A stretch of 64,000 nucleotides of DNA from the NCBI GenBank assembly GCA_964017045.1, contig OZ024807.1, forward strand, positions 14,727,441-14,791,440, written 5' to 3'. Shown one piece after another: positions 22,750-34,988 of the stretch. This DNA is from Omphiscola glabra (taxonomy: Eukaryota > Mollusca > Gastropoda > Lymnaeidae). Each line of letters opens with the position of its first letter. Positions within the stretch are counted from its first letter, which is position 1. The notes under the pieces are model-generated. The model saw only the letters and a program-made list of their open reading frames with translations, had not been told where the DNA came from and did not search any database. Both the position numbers and the translations under genes were made by a program.

Positions 22750-24050
22750 TTTACCTTTACAGATTTTTCTACAGAATTCTAAGAATACAGACTATTAATT
22801 TTATTTAGCTGTAAACAAGATCAAGAGATACCATTTTTTAGCTAGCCACACAAAATGCGGTTCAGAGCTTGCGGTCAGCTAGAGTTCATTCACGGGGAAA
22901 GATGACCAAAATACATCGTCTACATAACGGTACGGTTTGTTAAAATTAAAATATAAATTATTATATAGTAATATGAAATTCATTAAATACATAATTATTA
23001 TTTTTTAATTTTCATTTTATCTAGTTCAAAATACATGGAATCTAGCACATTTAAAGTTATGCTACATTTTTTAAGCTTGAAGCCAAACTACATTTTATAA
23101 GTAACTCTTATCCCTGCTTTAAAATTCATGCTGTAAAAATGAAATATATTTTTAAACAGATTTCAAATGTCTGATCCTTAGCAAAAACTATATTACAATT
23201 ATAACCCTTTATTTTTATGTTAAGTTATTTTATTTCTTTGTTATCAATGTTTTTCAAGTTGCTAACTTGCAAAAAAAAAATTTGCAGACGACCATTATGC
23301 CTTGTATTTTAATCTGGAGCGTCCAATATTTATAAGCGGATAGTCTAAGCCTCTAACAAGATTAGCCTTAAATTTACGGATCATCAAAATTGTCGAACTT
23401 AGACATATATTTTATAGGTTACACTTATTGTTATCGGTTTAAGGCAATAGTTACTGTTTGTTTGAAATATACATTTTAAAAACAAAATAACAATTCAGTC
23501 ACTTTTTATCAAACATATATTTCCCGTTTATTGTCTTAGCCAACATATTTTTCTCCAAGGGGAGGCAATATTGGCGTTTTCCTGGTAGGAGTCAGCACCC
23601 ACAGGAGAGATGCCTGAAAGGAACACTGCTTATTTCCCTTTTTAAATCACATGACCATGTTGTACATTCACTATACACTTCTTAAGCGCCCGTTACCACG
23701 ATCAAATTTGCTTCAAATTTCTAGTCAAAAGTTTGTATGAACATGAACGCACCCATGAACGCACTATATTTTGTGGACAAAAATGGGAATTTGATCAAAT
23801 AGTAATTTGAAAATTGTGAAAAGGCTTCATGCAAAAATTGCCTCAAATGCGTGATCGGAAATTTGATCGTGTGAACTGACGCTAAATGCCACACACAATA
23901 CGTTTTTGTCTAGATTTTATTACTGACATCATGTAATGACACCGTGGTGTTAATGACATTAGTTAATGACATGGTGGTGCTACTACATCAGATTATGACA
24001 CGGCGGTGTTACGGACATCAGATGATGACAATGTAGTGTTCAAGTAAAAG
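22750..24050. other. Post-gene region of unit A, no gene seen
   Basis: AT-rich. 22900-23300 aligns with 39270-39750 of unit B. 23320-23640 ('gagcgtccaat', 'taagcctctaacaag', 'gagagatgcctgaaaggaac') belongs to the interspersed family also in introns 2 of genes B and C. 23925-24040 is a degenerate 'gacatcagataatgacacgg' minisatellite with a longer relative at 40270-40515. Confidence 0.55.
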
Positions 24051-24550
24051 AAAAGGTTTAAGGCATTTTAATGCCATACTCATCAAAATGTGAATGTTGA
24101 TTTTTAAAAAAAAAGTTTTATATTTTAAAATAATAACAAAAGTAATCTTTTCATGAGATCTCAAATATTTGTCTGTGTATTTCTCCTGAAATAGTATAAT
24201 TATCCTGCGATAATTTCTCTGTATGTCTGTTTGTACCACATACGTTTCTACATGCTTTGACAGATCTTGATCAAAGGTGGTACACATATTATTACACTTC
24301 ATTATCCAGAAGGAAATATTGACAAGGTTTGAACTTATAAAACCAAATCCGTTTATTGACACCAGTCTATATATATATTTTTTCCTTTGATGGATGAATC
24401 AATAAATGGATGAATGTAGACAAAACTTACTATCCATGCCTTTGAATATATATACCGAAAGACTGAAAATTTTATAATTGTACCCTAATTAATTTTAATT
24501 GATCAACGGCCAAAACTTTTGCATTGGTGAATACTATTTTAAATAAGATA

Positions 24551-25535
24551 TCAATCATCATCATGTCCCTTAGTCCTTGGACCGTTGGGGCGCCACAGAT
24601 GACATGAAAACTATCATTCTCCTTTCCGCACTACGCATAGCATCGCCTATAAAGTTGTAATCCCGTCCACACTTTGATGTTATCTTCCTATCTTTTTCTC
24701 TGTCTTCCTCTTCTTCTCCCTCTAGTTGTGCCCTGCAAGATTTCTTTGGCGAGCCCTTGTTTTCTGGTCACGTGGCCATACCACTCAAGTTTGCGCTTTT
24801 TTTAAAGACACCAGGAGGTCATCGTACTGCCCAATTGCTTGACGAATCCTTTTTTCACATTAGTGATATGGTCTCTATAGCAGATGCCAAGAGTGCCTCT
24901 GAAACATCTCATCTCCATCGCCTTTATTTTCCTTTCAAGTTCTGCTGTAAATGTGCTGGACTCACAGGCATATAAGAAAATGGAGAGGATTAATGAGCGC
25001 ATCAGCCTGATTTTGGTGCTGGGGGCTATATTTTTGTTGTTCCATATGTTCTTGGGCCTCTTTCGTGCTGTCGTGGTCTGCGCAATCCTGGACATCAATT
25101 CGGGCTTGGAGCCTTCTTCCGATGCACTTGAAGCTGCCAACTGTCTCTAAACTTTCCTCCCCGACCTTAATTTCAGTGGCGATGCCAGTGGTGCTATTCA
25201 ATTTTTGTCTTTTCTGCACTGATTTGCATGCCAAAGGACGATGAAGTCTTGTCGAGATTCTTTACTAGGTTGGCGAGCTCTTCTTAGCTTCCAGCGAGTC
25301 CGCCTATGTCATCCGCAAGGCGTAGATTGGTGATTGTTCTGTCTCCAATTCTGACTGTCTCTACATGCGTTTCCAGTGCATGTTACATAATTCTCTCTAA
25401 GAAGATGTTGAACAGGGTGGGGGAGAGCAAGCAACCTTGTCGTACTCCAACCGTGGTCTTGAACCATTCTCCGATGTTATTGTTAAAGAAGACTGCACTG
25501 CTATCAATAAACAAGTTATATTTGACTTTTTAATG
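24551..25535 (-). pseudogene. LINE reverse transcriptase remnant (minus strand)
   Basis: On the minus strand from about 25530: FFNNNIGEWFKTTVGVRQGC, then LLSPTLFNIFLERIM, a stop, then HALETHVETV and LRLADDIGGL (the RT catalytic box as LADD), then a knotted run ending in STKIRLMRSLILSIFLYACE and AMEMRCFRGTLGICYRDHIT, typical of the region after the RT in non-LTR elements. Stops and frameshifts break it, so it is dead. The 3' end near 24551 reads 'ggtccaaggactaagggaca' and runs into ATGATG. Confidence 0.85.
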
Positions 25536-25616
25536 TGTACTTTAACTAATTGTTTTTGACATGGTTATACATTTACGTGTGGGAATATAACCTCTGGTAT
25601 ATTGGCTAGGATATAT

Positions 25617-25857
<241 letters not shown>

Positions 25858-26269
25858 TACCGATAGATTTATATTTATATATTTATTTATTTATTGATAT
25901 AAAATTTTATTTATTAATTTTTTATATAGAAATATATATCACCAATAATAAATAATATCTAGGTATATATGCATGTGTGGCTATAACGTATTCTTGTCGA
26001 CTTCAAAAAGACAGTCCGTCTTCTTTAAGCGACTTTCAACAGTTAAAACTAACCTCTCACCTCCTTTAAGCCTCTGGATACAGGCAAAGGTTGTGCAGCA
26101 TTAACGATTGAGCATACGGCTGTTACCTAAGGTCTAGTGGATTAGTATTTTTCTGGGAGGAAATCCTCTCACGTGCCAACCAAGGGAGGTGACTGTTGTT
26201 TCGTAGATCTAAAAGAAATCATCAGAAATAGTAATGTGCTCTGTACTCAAATCAATATATTGAACTACA

Positions 26270-27725
26270 CACTCAGACACATAAACTTATAAATAAAATT
26301 TGGCAAGGAGAGAACATGCAAACAGAATGGCAAACAGAATGACAAACAGAATGGCAAACAGCATTAAATACCTCAATACACAAGTATGGCTCCAAACTTC
26401 AGTGCACAAAGTACGGAGTAATCTCCCTATTAAATCTTTCATACAAAATACTGACGAAGCTAATTGCCAAAAGAACACAACTGTATACTAAAGAAATGCT
26501 AGGTGTTTGCCAATGTGGATTCAGACAAAACAGATCAACGTCTGAACAGATTATTGCCATTAGATGCCTATTAGAACACTGATCAACATCAACTCTATGT
26601 GGACTATACATTGGACTCTGACAGCATCAAAAGAAAATTTCTATATGGGACTCTGCGGGAGTTTTGCATACCAAATAACTAACAAGACTGATACATGTGA
26701 CATTAAATGACTCAAAACGCGAAATCAAGGCTCAAGGAGAATATTTAAGGTAATTTCAGATCAAGCAAGGTTTAAGACAGGGAGACTCACTGTCTTTATG
26801 GTCTTTAACTTAGCATTAGAGGGAGAGTTATAAGAAGCATGCATATTGACACCGAGGAACAATAACAGGATACTTTTTTAGGGAAACCCAAGACCCACAA
26901 CCAATGGGCACTCTTTACAATCAAACCCTTCCGTATCTTGCATATACTGATGACATAAGGAAAAGTATTAGAGAAACATCAAAATCCTTTATTGAAGTAG
27001 ACTACAAGCAGGGCTAGAAGTTAACGACCAAAAAACAAAATACATGACTATAATAACAGTAGAACAGACAGATGAAGCCATTAAAATTAGAATCCAGACT
27101 TTTGAAAAAGTAAATCTATTCAAATACCTAGGATCTTTATTAAATGAAAGAAAGGAATTACTAACAGAAATAAAAGAAAGAATATCAGCCGGAAACAGGG
27201 CATGCTTCATCAGTCAGAAAATATTCAAATGTAAAAACATTACAAGAGAAACAAAGAAAACTATTTATAAAACTGTAATCAGACCAGTTGCAACATATGA
27301 AATTTGGACCCTAACAAAAACGGCAGAAAACCTATTAAACACATGGGACAGAAAAGAACTCAGGTAAATATATGGACCAATAAAGGATGAATATGGATGG
27401 TGAATACGAACCAACCAGGAAATGTACAGTCTATATCAGGATAGTAGGAGAAATAAAAAAAAGTGCAGACTACGCTGGGCAGGACACTTAGAGAGAATGC
27501 CAAAATGACTGAGGAGTGAAGAGGGTTCATGACCATAAAACCCAGATGAAATGGCTCAAAGGCAGACGTATGCTTAGATGAATGGGTGATGTGGAAAAAC
27601 ATATATACAACAATTGGGAATCCAAGCATGAAAAAGAAAAGCATTAGTTAGGTCTGAGTCGAAGGAGGTAATGAGACAGGCCAAAGCCCTACATGGGCTG
27701 CATCACAACATGGATGGATGGATGA
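26270..27725 (+). pseudogene. LINE reverse transcriptase remnant (plus strand)
   Basis: From about 26412 the + strand reads GVISLLNLSYKILTKLIAKR, then GVCQCGFRQNRSTSEQI (RT fingers), then IKQGLRQGDSLS near 26760, then AYTDDI at 26940-26957 (catalytic box with T in place of A), and 27044-27367 ends YKTVIRPVATYEIWTLTKTA. After that come CRLRWAGHLERMPK-like residues and a GGATGGATGGATG tail. There are many stops and shifts. The short (CAAACAGAATGG) repeat at 26325-26360 lies at its left edge. Confidence 0.85.
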
Positions 27726-28199
27726 CACAAATCAATACATGGTCAATAGTTGTATTACATTTTACAAGTTTTAATTTTTTAAATTATATTTAGTTGTTAT
27801 AGACCGCGATCAATGGCGGCCGCAATACATAAACTTCCCATCTGCTAAACTTACTCGACAACACATGCATCTATATAGTTATGGCCCGCCAAACAAGGGC
27901 GGTGCTAAATGTGTGAACTTGACAAAACACGCATCAAGTTATGGCCCACCAAACAAGGGCGGTGCTAAATGCCTGAACTTGACAAAACATGCCTTCAAGT
28001 AACGCTCTTTATATGCATTTTAATTTGTGCTACACCCCTCTCACCTATGGTACGCCACTGCACACTGTTTTTCTCGCTCCGGGACTATATTAATTTTCTG
28101 ATGTTCCAAAGGAGTATCTTTCAGTTTCCGTCAAACAAAAGAAAATGTGACACATCAAAGACAATTGCGTTATCTTTCATCCCCTGTAGTGCAGTCAAC

Positions 28200-28385
28200 A
28201 GTAGGAAATTAGTAGAACACAGTAAGGTTAAACCTGATAAAAGGAACGCAACACAACAACGAACGTGTCGGCAGGAAGCCTTCATCGGCGAACAAACAGA
28301 AAAACGAATAAAATGAAAATGTATCAAAAAATATAATATAGCACTTAGCTCAGAAGTAGTGTCCAAGAGGGCAGCCAAGGATTAG
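28200..28385 (-). repeat. R190 interspersed repeat, copy 3
   Basis: Minus-strand copy of the repeat at 8655-8845. Its end motif 'tccaagagggcagc' is duplicated again at 28388-28401. It sits at a different place in the pre-region than copy 1, so it is an independent insertion. Confidence 0.7.
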
Positions 28386-28839
28386 TGTCCAAGAGGGCAG
28401 CAAAGGATTAGTGCAGGCAACAGGAACATGTTATTTCACGCGCCAAGATTTATGCCATACCCAGAGAATTAAGCTGATCTTTTGATGCTTACGATTCACA
28501 CACAATAAAAGCCGTGAAGATCTGTCAGTCCGTCAGAGTCGCGGTCTTGGATTAGGAGTTAAGTCCTTCATAGTCGGAGTCTTTGAATGGGAGCTAAGTC
28601 CTTCAGAGACGGCGTCTTGGATAAAGAGTTTTAAAAAACATAGACTGCAGTGACGACAAGAAAAATGTATCCTTCAGGATAACAACTTTGAAAATTTAAA
28701 CACAATTATGGGAAAATTGAAAGAGTATTGTCCTTTAACATTGGGTTAGGGATCCATATAGAGAAGACTAATATAGCAGCGCAGATGTTGACAATGGACA
28801 CAAGATTTTTCTAACTTCCATAAATGCCGAGATATATTT

Positions 28840-29230
28840 GAAGGGATTTTGTTAGGTATGTGTGAGGGAGTGTGCGTGAGGCAGTATGCGTGAGGTATGT
28901 GTGAAGGTGTGTATGTGAGTGAGGCAGTATGAGTGAGAGGCTGTGTGTGAGGCAGTATTTGTGAGGCAGTTGTGTCAGGTATGCAGGGTATGCCTGTGAG
29001 GCAGTATATGTGAAAGTGATTTTGTCAGGTATGTGTGAGGCAGTATCCATGAGGGTGTGTGTGTGTGAGGATATTTGTGTGAGGAGGTATGTATGAGTGG
29101 GTATGTGTGAAGAGGTATGTGTGAAGGTGTGTGTGTGAGGAGATATGTGTGAGGCAGTGTGTATGAATGGGTATGCTTGAGAAGATACGTGTGAAACGGT
29201 TATGGGAGAGGAGGTATGTGTGTATTTTGC
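28840..29230. repeat. TGTGTGAGG-type degenerate minisatellite, unit B
   Basis: About 390 bp of degenerate units (gtgtgaggcagtatgtgtga, gtgtgaggagatatg). The longest of the three orthologous arrays. Confidence 0.85.
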
Positions 29231-29707
29231 ATTGTTAACCCAGATTCTCTAGCTGTCTATTGTTCGCCCATCTTCTTTGGCTGTTATCTGAATCGATCCT
29301 ATGCATGGGGTCGAATTAAGCTAGCCGTGGGGGGGGGGGGGGGGGTGTCTGTAGCATATGCTAAGAAATATATTTGGACTCATACGTGTTGAATTTACAT
29401 AGTACTTATCATAATGAAAAGTAACAGCTGTGTCAAGATTGCTGTTTATATATTAATGTATCTACATTAAGCACGAGCAAATTTATTGATGCTATAGGAT
29501 ATATCCATTTCTCAGAGACATTTAGGTTTAGTGCTCATTTGCTTTTATATTTTCTCCTTTTATTTGGAAGCTAAATTATGAATTGCATTTTTTTTTTTTT
29601 TAAGAAAAGGATTTAAAAAAATTTCACATAGCAAAAAAATGAAGTTAAAAATGAGTTAAAACAGTTATTAAAGTGTTCATTAAAATTTGTGCTTAGTACA
29701 TTTAACC

Positions 29708-29906
29708 CAGCGGTTCTCAGCCTGTAGGTCGCGACCCTTTGGGGTCAAACTACCCTTTTACAGGGGTCGCCTAAGACCACGGGAAATCACATATACTCTA
29801 TAGTTATAAAGTATATAGAAACGTAAATAATTGTGTGGTTGGGGGGTCATCACAACACGAGGAACTGTATTAATGGGTCACGGCATTAGGAAGTTGAGAA
29901 CCACTG
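29708..29906. mobile_element. SPIN-like hAT MITE
   Basis: 199 bp. Starts cagcggttctcagcctgtag followed by gtcgcgaccctttggggtc, and ends cggcattaggaagttgagaa then ccactg. The ends are inverted (CAGCGGTTCTCA / TTGAGAACCACTG). The 8-bp flanks atttaacc (29700-29707) and atttaaca (29907-29914) match at seven of eight. The internal phrases 'caggggtcgcctaagaccac' and 'ggaactgtattaatgggtc' match what I know of the SPIN hAT family. Units A and C have the uninterrupted site ('cggttaaaatggactaatg' near 21650; 'cggttaaaaggactaagc' near 56640). No transposase is present, so it is non-autonomous. Confidence 0.87.
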
Positions 29907-30219
29907 ATTTAACAGAACTGTGCAGTCAGCGCTCAGCGAGTCAAAACATAAAGTTGCTGGACTAAAACCATCTCGCCCAAAGTTAATACATTTATGTGAC
30001 TATATATCTCAGCTATTCGCACCAAATGATAGAACAGATAGAGGCGTAACTAGGAACTCTCTCCGCACATCATTATCATTGATGAATTCAAGTTTTAGAT
30101 AATTCGTCTTGGGAATGAACTGTGCTTTCAGAGTCGAATTTATGAAAGGTTAAGCATAACACATGCAGAGTGATTAGAACGTTAATGACACACAGCGATC
30201 GTCGAATAAAAGCAATATC

Positions 30220-30238
30220 TTTATTTACAATCTTTATT
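30220..30238 (-). promoter_or_regulatory. Candidate polyadenylation signals, gene B
   Basis: Minus-strand AATAAA at 30233-30238 and 30220-30225, the orthologues of the gene A pair. They lie about 1.6 kb after the gene B stop, with a LINE insertion in between. Confidence 0.4.
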
Positions 30239-30524
30239 AACAATATTCATTTAATGAAGTAAAATACATATTCACATGACGCAAACTCACAAAGAAATGT
30301 ATTGCAAAATATTTAGCTATGAGATTAGTTTAAGACTAACAATAAAAACCTCACTGAAAACTACACATTATGAATTATTTAATTTAAGAAACATTATAAG
30401 CTCCTACAAAAGTTTCTTTGAGGAAATAAATAGAATACTTAATTTTTAAAAAAATATGCTGAACTTGATCTGGAAATGACGAGGATATCGCTATACCGAT
30501 AAAATGAATCCCTGAAAATATTCC

Positions 30525-31300
30525 GAACTCTAACAAAGATTCGTGAAAAATCTAAGGAAGATTTTCCCCAACTCTAACTAACATAGAATCTTATGAACAC
30601 TAAAAAAAATTCCTTACGAACTCTAACGAAGATTGCTACGAACTACTCGAATATGGTGCAATCATCTGGGACCCATACCTAAAGCAAGACGTGGACAAGA
30701 TGGAGCGAATCCAACGTAACGCAATGCGCTTCATAGCACGTGACTATAAAACCACTACTCCTGGCTACGTCACTGGCCTCTTAAACAGATTTGACATCCC
30801 CTCCCTCAAGTACAGACGAGAATAGATCCGCCTAACATTCTTATATAAAGTGGTCATGGGGCTAGTGCCGGCCATCCCAGCAAACAATTATCTCACCCCA
30901 CAGAAGCCAAGTCGCTTAATCAGCGCCAAACACTCACTAAGCACTGACTTAACCTCTGACTACCCCATGAGCAATTACACCCGGAACAATAGCAAATGCT
31001 TCACAGTGCCTTGGCGTAACACAGTGCAACATAAACAATCATTCTTCCCACGCATAATAATCGCTTGGAATGACCGGGACAATACCGCCGTGAACTCGAC
31101 ATCTATCAAAAGCTTCAAGGCTGCCCTGGCATCTGCTTGGAGCCGTTAGGATGGCAGCATCGGTTCCCCAACCGTTGCACAAATGCCAGTATATGGATGC
31201 AGAAACGTACCCTACCAGAACCAGAACCAGATTCTTACAACCTCTAACGCATTGATTATTATGAAATCTAACGAGCTCTCGCGTAGATTGTTGTGAATTC
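30525..31300. repeat. 22-bp minisatellite, unit B, interrupted
   Basis: Units of the 'ttacgaactctaacgaagat' type on both sides of a LINE fragment (30646-31230). The left part is at about 30525-30645 and the right part at 31231-31300. Confidence 0.75.
30646..31230 (+). pseudogene. LINE C-terminal fragment in gene B 3' flank
   Basis: From 30646: LEYGAIIWDPYLKQDVDKME, RIQRNAMRFIARDYKTTTPG, then RLTFLYKVVMGLVPAIP, ending ...WSR with a stop at 31147-31149. This is the conserved C-terminal region of jockey/CR1-type non-LTR elements. One in-frame TAG (30823-30825) breaks it. A short tail of 'accaga' repeats ends at 31230. It is inserted inside the 22-bp array and is antisense to gene B. Confidence 0.85.
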
Positions 31301-31878
31301 AAAATAAGATTATTACTGTCTAAATCATAGTACAGATTATCACAACATCCTTCCCGTCTTTTGAGCTTATTATCAAATGACCAAAAGTCCTTAGCTGTTA
31401 GCTTATAAAACAACTTATTGCTTCAGTGTAAGATCAGCTCAGTGCCTATACACGGAGCACGAAAAGTCATGGCTCGGCGATCTGTTGAAACCGTTCCGAA
31501 CAACTCCAGTGGCTCCAGCAGTATTAATGATGATTTTAGCATTCGCGAAGCCAAGTTAAACGGAATGGCCCACTAACATGTATTTTGATTTGCGTAGGTT
31601 TGCTAATTGCGAACTGGTCACTTCATCGGCCATATTTAATTGTCACTCAGTTTGCATCTATTTGACTGTTGATATTGGGGTATAGGGATATCCCATAAAG
31701 CTAAAGCGATATATAGGCGGTTGGGAATGGAGAGGCGGGGCCGAAAGCACTGGTCTAATTAAAACAAATACACACCTACAAGGTTAGCTAGGAGGAAAAG
31801 CATTATGTTTCATTACACGTACTTTGAATGTAAAAACTGTTTTTCATCCTAAAACTTCAATTAGTATAAAATAAAATG

Positions 31879-32916
31879 TCAACTTGGTGGAAGCGTATCG
31901 TAACCAAAAATTTCAAAATCAGGTTTAAATCTTTCTTGGATGGCTAAAACGTGGGCCAATGATACATTCTTATACGCGTTTGCAAGATATTTACGTCTCT
32001 GACTCGAGGCTTCGGCTCTGCTCATGCCTTGACTACGTACAGTTTGTAAAACATGGTCCAGAAACGTCTCTTCGTTGTAGACTGGCAAGTTTTCGGGAAA
32101 TCCCAACGTCGACCGGATGTGGCCGTTAAATTGAAACACGTGCCACATTCTACGACAGAGGTCCTTCTCGGTAAAACACTGACTTAGCTTGAGCAGGTTG
32201 TAATACCAGAAGTAGTTCGAGATGATCGATTTGAGCTCTGTCTCAGTGTACTTTGTAAAGCTGTAATTATCCAGTAAGCTTCCTATTCGCCCTTTGTCTA
32301 ATATAAATTTGGAATCTCTAGAAAACGTTTCCATCTTGCCAATGTAATGCGGTCGGAACTCGCAAGGGTTGCAAATAATTGCAACGGGAAGCATGTGGCC
32401 GTCGACCGACGTCATTGCAAAAGCCAGAAAGTCTGGAAAGGTAATATTCATGAGACAAAGATCCTTGGAGAACTCTTTGCGATGCCAGAAATCGGGTAAA
32501 AAGTATTTGTCTAAATAAACGCTCCAAAGACGAGAGTATGGATCTCTGGCGAATAAAAATTTGACCGTGTGCTCCTTGATCTCACTTTTAGCTAAATTCC
32601 AATCGGGTTGTCCAACTGGGTTTAGCGGACCGTAGTGGAGTTTCATGCGATCTATATCAAAAGGCGAGTGAATATTCAATTGTGACATATCGTCGGGGCG
32701 GGTCAGAAAGCTAAATATACGGCCCCAGAAAGTGCATCCAGCTTTAGGCACGTGGCAGTACATGAGATTCTTGTTCTCGTCCGAGTAAAATGAAACAGTG
32801 TAGAGATTGGGTCCCAGATTGTAGGACCAGTGTGACGCACATGCTTGTGACATCAGTGTTATTCTACTTGACATGTCATCCGATGTTGTGTTCCCATTTC
32901 TGCCTGGTCTGATATA
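31879..32916 (-). CDS. Carbohydrate sulfotransferase (HNK-1 family) gene B, exon 3
   Basis: Terminal exon of gene B, residues 45-389 of a 389-aa protein (exons 35891-35786, 34988-34963, 32916-31879 on the minus strand; introns of 797 and 2046 bp). The same PAPS motifs are intact: HVPKAGCTFWGR and FARDPYSRLWSVYLDKY. CNPCEFRPHYIGKMETF is also intact. The exon begins YIRPGRNGNTTSDDM, as in gene C and unlike gene A (QIRPRRQGKTTLDDM), and ends LPPS where A and C end LPPK. Private changes include NLLKL (A and C: NVRKL) and FQFNGHI (A and C: FQINGHI). No stop or frameshift is seen, so it looks functional. It is oriented opposite to its neighbours by the inversion of the core of unit B. Confidence 0.92.
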   Translation of the reverse strand, partial: YIRPGRNGNTTSDDMSSRITLMSQACASHWSYNLGPNLYTVSFYSDENKNLMYCHVPKAGCTFWGRIFSFLTRPDDMSQLNIHSPFDIDRMKLHYGPLNPVGQPDWNLAKSEIKEHTVKFLFARDPYSRLWSVYLDKYFLPDFWHRKEFSKDLCLMNITFPDFLAFAMTSVDGHMLPVAIICNPCEFRPHYIGKMETFSRDSKFILDKGRIGSLLDNYSFTKYTETELKSIISNYFWYYNLLKLSQCFTEKDLCRRMWHVFQFNGHIRSTLGFPENLPVYNEETFLDHVLQTVRSQGMSRAEASSQRRKYLANAYKNVSLAHVLAIQERFKPDFEIFGYDTLPPS

Positions 32917-33119
32917 CTGGATGAATAAAAAGTCATTTCATTTAAAAATAAATTTAGTGGATTAAAATATCATGATCATATTGGCATTTTTACGGAGGAA
33001 TAATTTGCCGTAGTTTGTTGATTAAATTTAAAAAAAGAAATTACTATCTGTTGAGGATATTTGTGTTTTTTAACATTATTATTTTGAAGATTTAATCTCA
33101 GTTAAGAAAAAACTAGGCT

Positions 33120-33370
33120 TCAGTGTTAAAAGGGGGGGGGGCTTAATATAAATGTTCTCCCCTGTCGCCAAACACTCTAGCTACGTCCATACATGTGGCG
33201 TAGAAAGTGGGCGTGTTGGATGGTCCACCTAGGTGGGTTTTCCTCTTTATACGGGAGGTGTGGCATTTTCAAAGAAATGCAGAGTATTTATCGTGAACGA
33301 AATGGCACAAACATCTTTGGCCGTCCATGGTGGCACTAATACTAGCTACGCCACTAGGCAGTGTATGTAT
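33120..33370. mobile_element. MITE-like remnant in gene B intron 2
   Basis: 'ctctagctacgtcca' near 33176 and 'actagctacgccac' at about 33341-33354 resemble ends of the GGCGTAGCTAG family. A short related piece lies at 18733-18765 of gene A. The element is too eroded to delimit. Confidence 0.35.
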
Positions 33371-33599
33371 CGGCATCAAAAGTGGTGATCATTTTCATCA
33401 TTAGTATGGCAGAGATCAAAGGTGCTGATGTATCTTGAGCGGAAGATGGGTCAGAAAAGACCCTCTCCCCAGAAATCTTTTGATTATTTCAAAATCTAGA
33501 GGTTTATTTTGGAGTATACTTGAATTCAATGTTTCTATTAGTTTTTTTTTTTTTTTTTTAATCGGTGGAAGGAACATTTTTAACGGTTTTGTAGAAGCA

Positions 33600-34870
33600 T
33601 TATGTCCCCAAGTGCCATACATAAACTGAAATAAGTCCCATAGTGACGTGCCCCAGGTTAACTAAACTCATTCCAGTTGTGTCACCCTTAAGGATATACT
33701 TTCGCCATAGCTTATCTCACCCCTTAAATCTTTATAGTCCTCAAAAAAAGTTTGATAGATTCAAAATACAAGAATACTGCTTATCGCATGCCTGCATTCA
33801 GTTTTGAAACAATCTACACTTATTTGGAGAGCAGCTGAAAAGCTGCCAGTTAAAAAATTTAGGTGTACCTTACCCTTAGAACGATCGTGTCAGCCCAGCA
33901 ACCACTACGACTACAAGAGGCCTTGGATATTTGATGGGCTTAAACTTGTGATGTGGAAATTTCTTAATTATCATCTTTCAATGCTAGGAAAATGGGGGGG
34001 GGGGGGGGGGACGACAAAATCGAAAATTTTCAAGGGGCCTTCGAGAAGTCAAGTGACGGCTCTGCTTGATCTCTGTGTTATGTAAATATTTTTTTTATAT
34101 CACTAAATAGTCATGTGGCTTTTATTTTCTAATTCAACTACTTTCGGGGTTAACTACTTAAATGATTTACGAATTTTGAAAAATAAAATCTTCCAAAAAT
34201 TGTTGAAATCACTTCAAAATTACTGTTAGCATCATTTTACATGTCGAGAGCAAATTAAAGAAAAACAACTTTCATGTATTAAAAACCTTTTCTAAATATT
34301 TCTACGTTTTACCACATGAGTCAAGAAGAAGTTTTTTTAAAGTCTTTCAACATGTAAAGTTGCAAAATCTACATCAATAAAAATAAAGATTCATGCTAAC
34401 AAGGAATTAAGACTTCGGCTTATATTCTGGAGCGGCCAGTAAAATATTTATATTCGAATAGTTTAAGCCTCTAACAAGAATAACCTTTATATACAGATCA
34501 TCAAATGTATCGAACGTAACGATATTTCATAGATTCCATTAGCTGTAATCGGCTAAACTCACCAGTAATTATTCTTTTGCAAAATTGTTATAAAAAATGA
34601 CAAGTTAGTCAATTATGATGAAAAAATATCTTATTTTTATTGTTGTACCCATTTTTCTCAGGGGTGGGGGGCACTTGAATTGCTATGGGAGAGATGCCTG
34701 ATAGAAACACCGAGTGTAACGTTGTACTGTTAGAAGAAGTGATTGTGTAACATGTCGGTGAAAATTCGTGTTCTCTTTTGTCCCTAGCCCCTGTTGAAGC
34801 TCAGGGTACTTCAGGTCTGGCGATGTCGAGTGGGGGACGTTTTTTAACACTGATTTCTATCGATTTTTTT
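33600..34870 (+). repeat. Interspersed repeat in gene B intron 2, shared with gene C
   Basis: Matches 48985-50060 (inverted, so the same side of the gene). Shared phrases include 'gagagatgcctga', 'ttctcttttgtccctagccc'/'ttctcttttgccctggccc' and 'catcattttacatgtcg'. Gene A lacks it: there 'agacctatcaaatgccgcc' runs straight into 'cccccggaggaaatggtctg' (16706-16760). A G run of 18 lies at about 33993-34010. Confidence 0.65.
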
Positions 34871-34962
34871 GGTTAAAAGTTCGATGTATACGCGAGTAAA
34901 TACGGTACCTGTAGTTGATAAAACATGACGACAGCGTGATACGGTTATAGAATTTCACTTAC

Positions 34963-34988
34963 ATTCATGGCGTCCTCAGATCTGTGGT
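34963..34988 (-). CDS. Sulfotransferase gene B, exon 2 (26-nt microexon)
   Basis: Minus strand: acceptor acgtttcag, exon encoding (with one base of exon 1) DHRSEDAMN, donor gtaag. Val to Glu is the only difference from gene A. Confidence 0.85.

Larger units (their letters stand above)
7870..24120 (+). repeat. Segmental duplication unit A (carries gene A)
   Basis: Shares ordered homologous blocks with units B and C. These are the 'aacgcac...aagaatactaatttgtgctac' start, the TGTGTGAGG region, the GGCGTGCCAATATGG minisatellite, a LINE 3' fragment, the three sulfotransferase exons with their introns, a 22-bp array, an AATAAA cluster and the 'catgtacacatgagacactggtgtt' post-region. Boundaries are approximate, judged by where I stop seeing similarity. 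Confidence 0.75.
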
